In this document: in pieces, positions 13,355 through 13,535 of the stretch
Layout of the letters: every line of letters starts with the position of its first letter
Position numbering within the stretch: the stretch's first letter is position 1
Assembly (NCBI GenBank): GCA_002371025.1
Contig: DFFQ01000201.1
Location: 642 to 14,176, forward strand
Source: Lachnospiraceae bacterium UBA3772
GTDB lineage: Bacteria; Bacillota; Clostridia; Lachnospirales; Lachnospiraceae
Direction of reading: 5' to 3'
Length of the DNA: 13,535 nt
Translations under genes and position numbers: made by a program
The notes under the pieces: model-generated
What the model was told of the DNA's origin: nothing
The model's database searches: none
What the model saw: the letters and a program-made list of their open reading frames with translations, nothing else

Positions 13355-13535
13355 ATGGAGAACAATAACTTTCAGGATCCAAACGGATTTAATCCACAGG
13401 GAAATCCATATCAGGATCCAAACGCTTTTAACCCACAGATGAATCAGTATCAGGATCCAAATGCATTCAATCAGCAGATGAATCAGTATCAGGATCCAAA
13501 TGCATTTAACCAGCAGGCAAATCCATATCAGGATC
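13355..13535 (+). CDS. Repeat-rich N/Q/P protein, N-terminal part (cut by window end)
   Basis: The reading frame starts MENNNFQDPNGFNPQ and is open to the end of the window (60 codons plus one base). AAAGGG (13344-13349) lies about 5 nt before the ATG. From residue 6 it is made of 13-residue units, YQDPNAFN(P/Q)Q(G/M/A)N(P/Q), rich in Asn, Gln, Pro, Tyr and Phe. Like the protein at 240-938 it begins MENN, and that protein also uses 13-residue units, so the missing C-terminus may also be a membrane domain; this is a guess. The function is unknown. A TATAAT at 13315-13320 lies well placed for a -10, but no -35 is visible at the right distance (that region is the buk terminator), so read-through from buk is also possible. 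Confidence 0.75.
   Translation, partial: MENNNFQDPNGFNPQGNPYQDPNAFNPQMNQYQDPNAFNQQMNQYQDPNAFNQQANPYQD
13370..13535 (+). repeat. 39-bp in-frame tandem repeats
   Basis: Four complete 39-bp units lie at 13370-13408, 13409-13447, 13448-13486 and 13487-13525, and a fifth begins at 13526 and runs past the window. Each unit contains CAGGATCCAAA. Units 1 and 4 end with codons for (G/A)NP, and units 2 and 3 with MNQ. Differences between units are largely at third codon positions, so selection seems to keep the encoded unit. Confidence 0.93.

Noticed and set aside
13370..13535. CRISPR-like repeat array at the window end
   Set aside because: The 39-bp units are contiguous, without spacers, and lie in an open reading frame with a ribosome binding site.
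1..13535. Defence system, prophage, insertion sequence or integrative element
   Set aside because: No transposase, integrase, terminal inverted repeats, toxin-antitoxin pair or defence-type domain was seen. The exonuclease is the only nuclease and sits in a housekeeping operon.

Overview
The window looks like chromosomal DNA of a low-GC, Gram-positive anaerobe of the Clostridia, most likely a butyrate-forming member of the Lachnospiraceae. The evidence is AT-rich sequence, strong GGAGG-type ribosome binding sites, small polytopic membrane proteins with glutamine-rich N-termini, and an adjacent ptb-buk pair for butyrate formation by phosphotransbutyrylase and butyrate kinase. The family-level placement is an inference from gene content; no 16S or other marker is present.

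Layout. (1) 1-1021: the 3' end of a tRNA, then a stand-alone gene for a four-helix membrane protein with a Q/G/Y/P-rich repeat N-terminus, with its own promoter and terminator. (2) 1097-5431: mnmE, mnmG and a DEDDh exonuclease with a C-terminal zinc-ribbon-like region, all closely spaced on the plus strand and ended by a bidirectional terminator. (3) 5440-6254: rsmG on the minus strand, convergent with that operon and with its own promoter. (4) 6346-7951: a sugar-nucleotidyltransferase-like gene and a 4-nt-spaced membrane protein, ended by a bidirectional terminator that overlaps the stop codons on both strands. (5) 7950-10232: tyrA and aroA as a minus-strand aromatic amino acid operon. (6) 10382-11082: a DUF3592-like membrane protein and a small basic single-helix protein. 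(7) 11122-13314: ptb and buk with a strong extended -10 promoter and a terminator. (8) 13355 to the end: the start of another repeat-rich protein made of 13-residue units.

How the genes work together. MnmE and MnmG form the complex that modifies the wobble uridine of certain tRNAs, and RsmG methylates 16S rRNA. These three genes usually sit together on one strand near the origin in Firmicutes; here an exonuclease follows mnmG and rsmG is inverted. TyrA and AroA supply chorismate-derived aromatic amino acids. Ptb and Buk convert butyryl-CoA to butyrate with ATP yield.

Most of the window is ordinary metabolism. I did not find a defence system, a mobile element, a CRISPR array or a convincing new multi-gene system. 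The points most worth a second look are the two proteins with 13-residue-period, prion-like N-termini at either end of the window, the exonuclease with a zinc-ribbon-like region and basic tail, the symmetric operator-like repeat containing both divergent -35 elements upstream of tyrA, and the inverted repeat abutting the ptb promoter.
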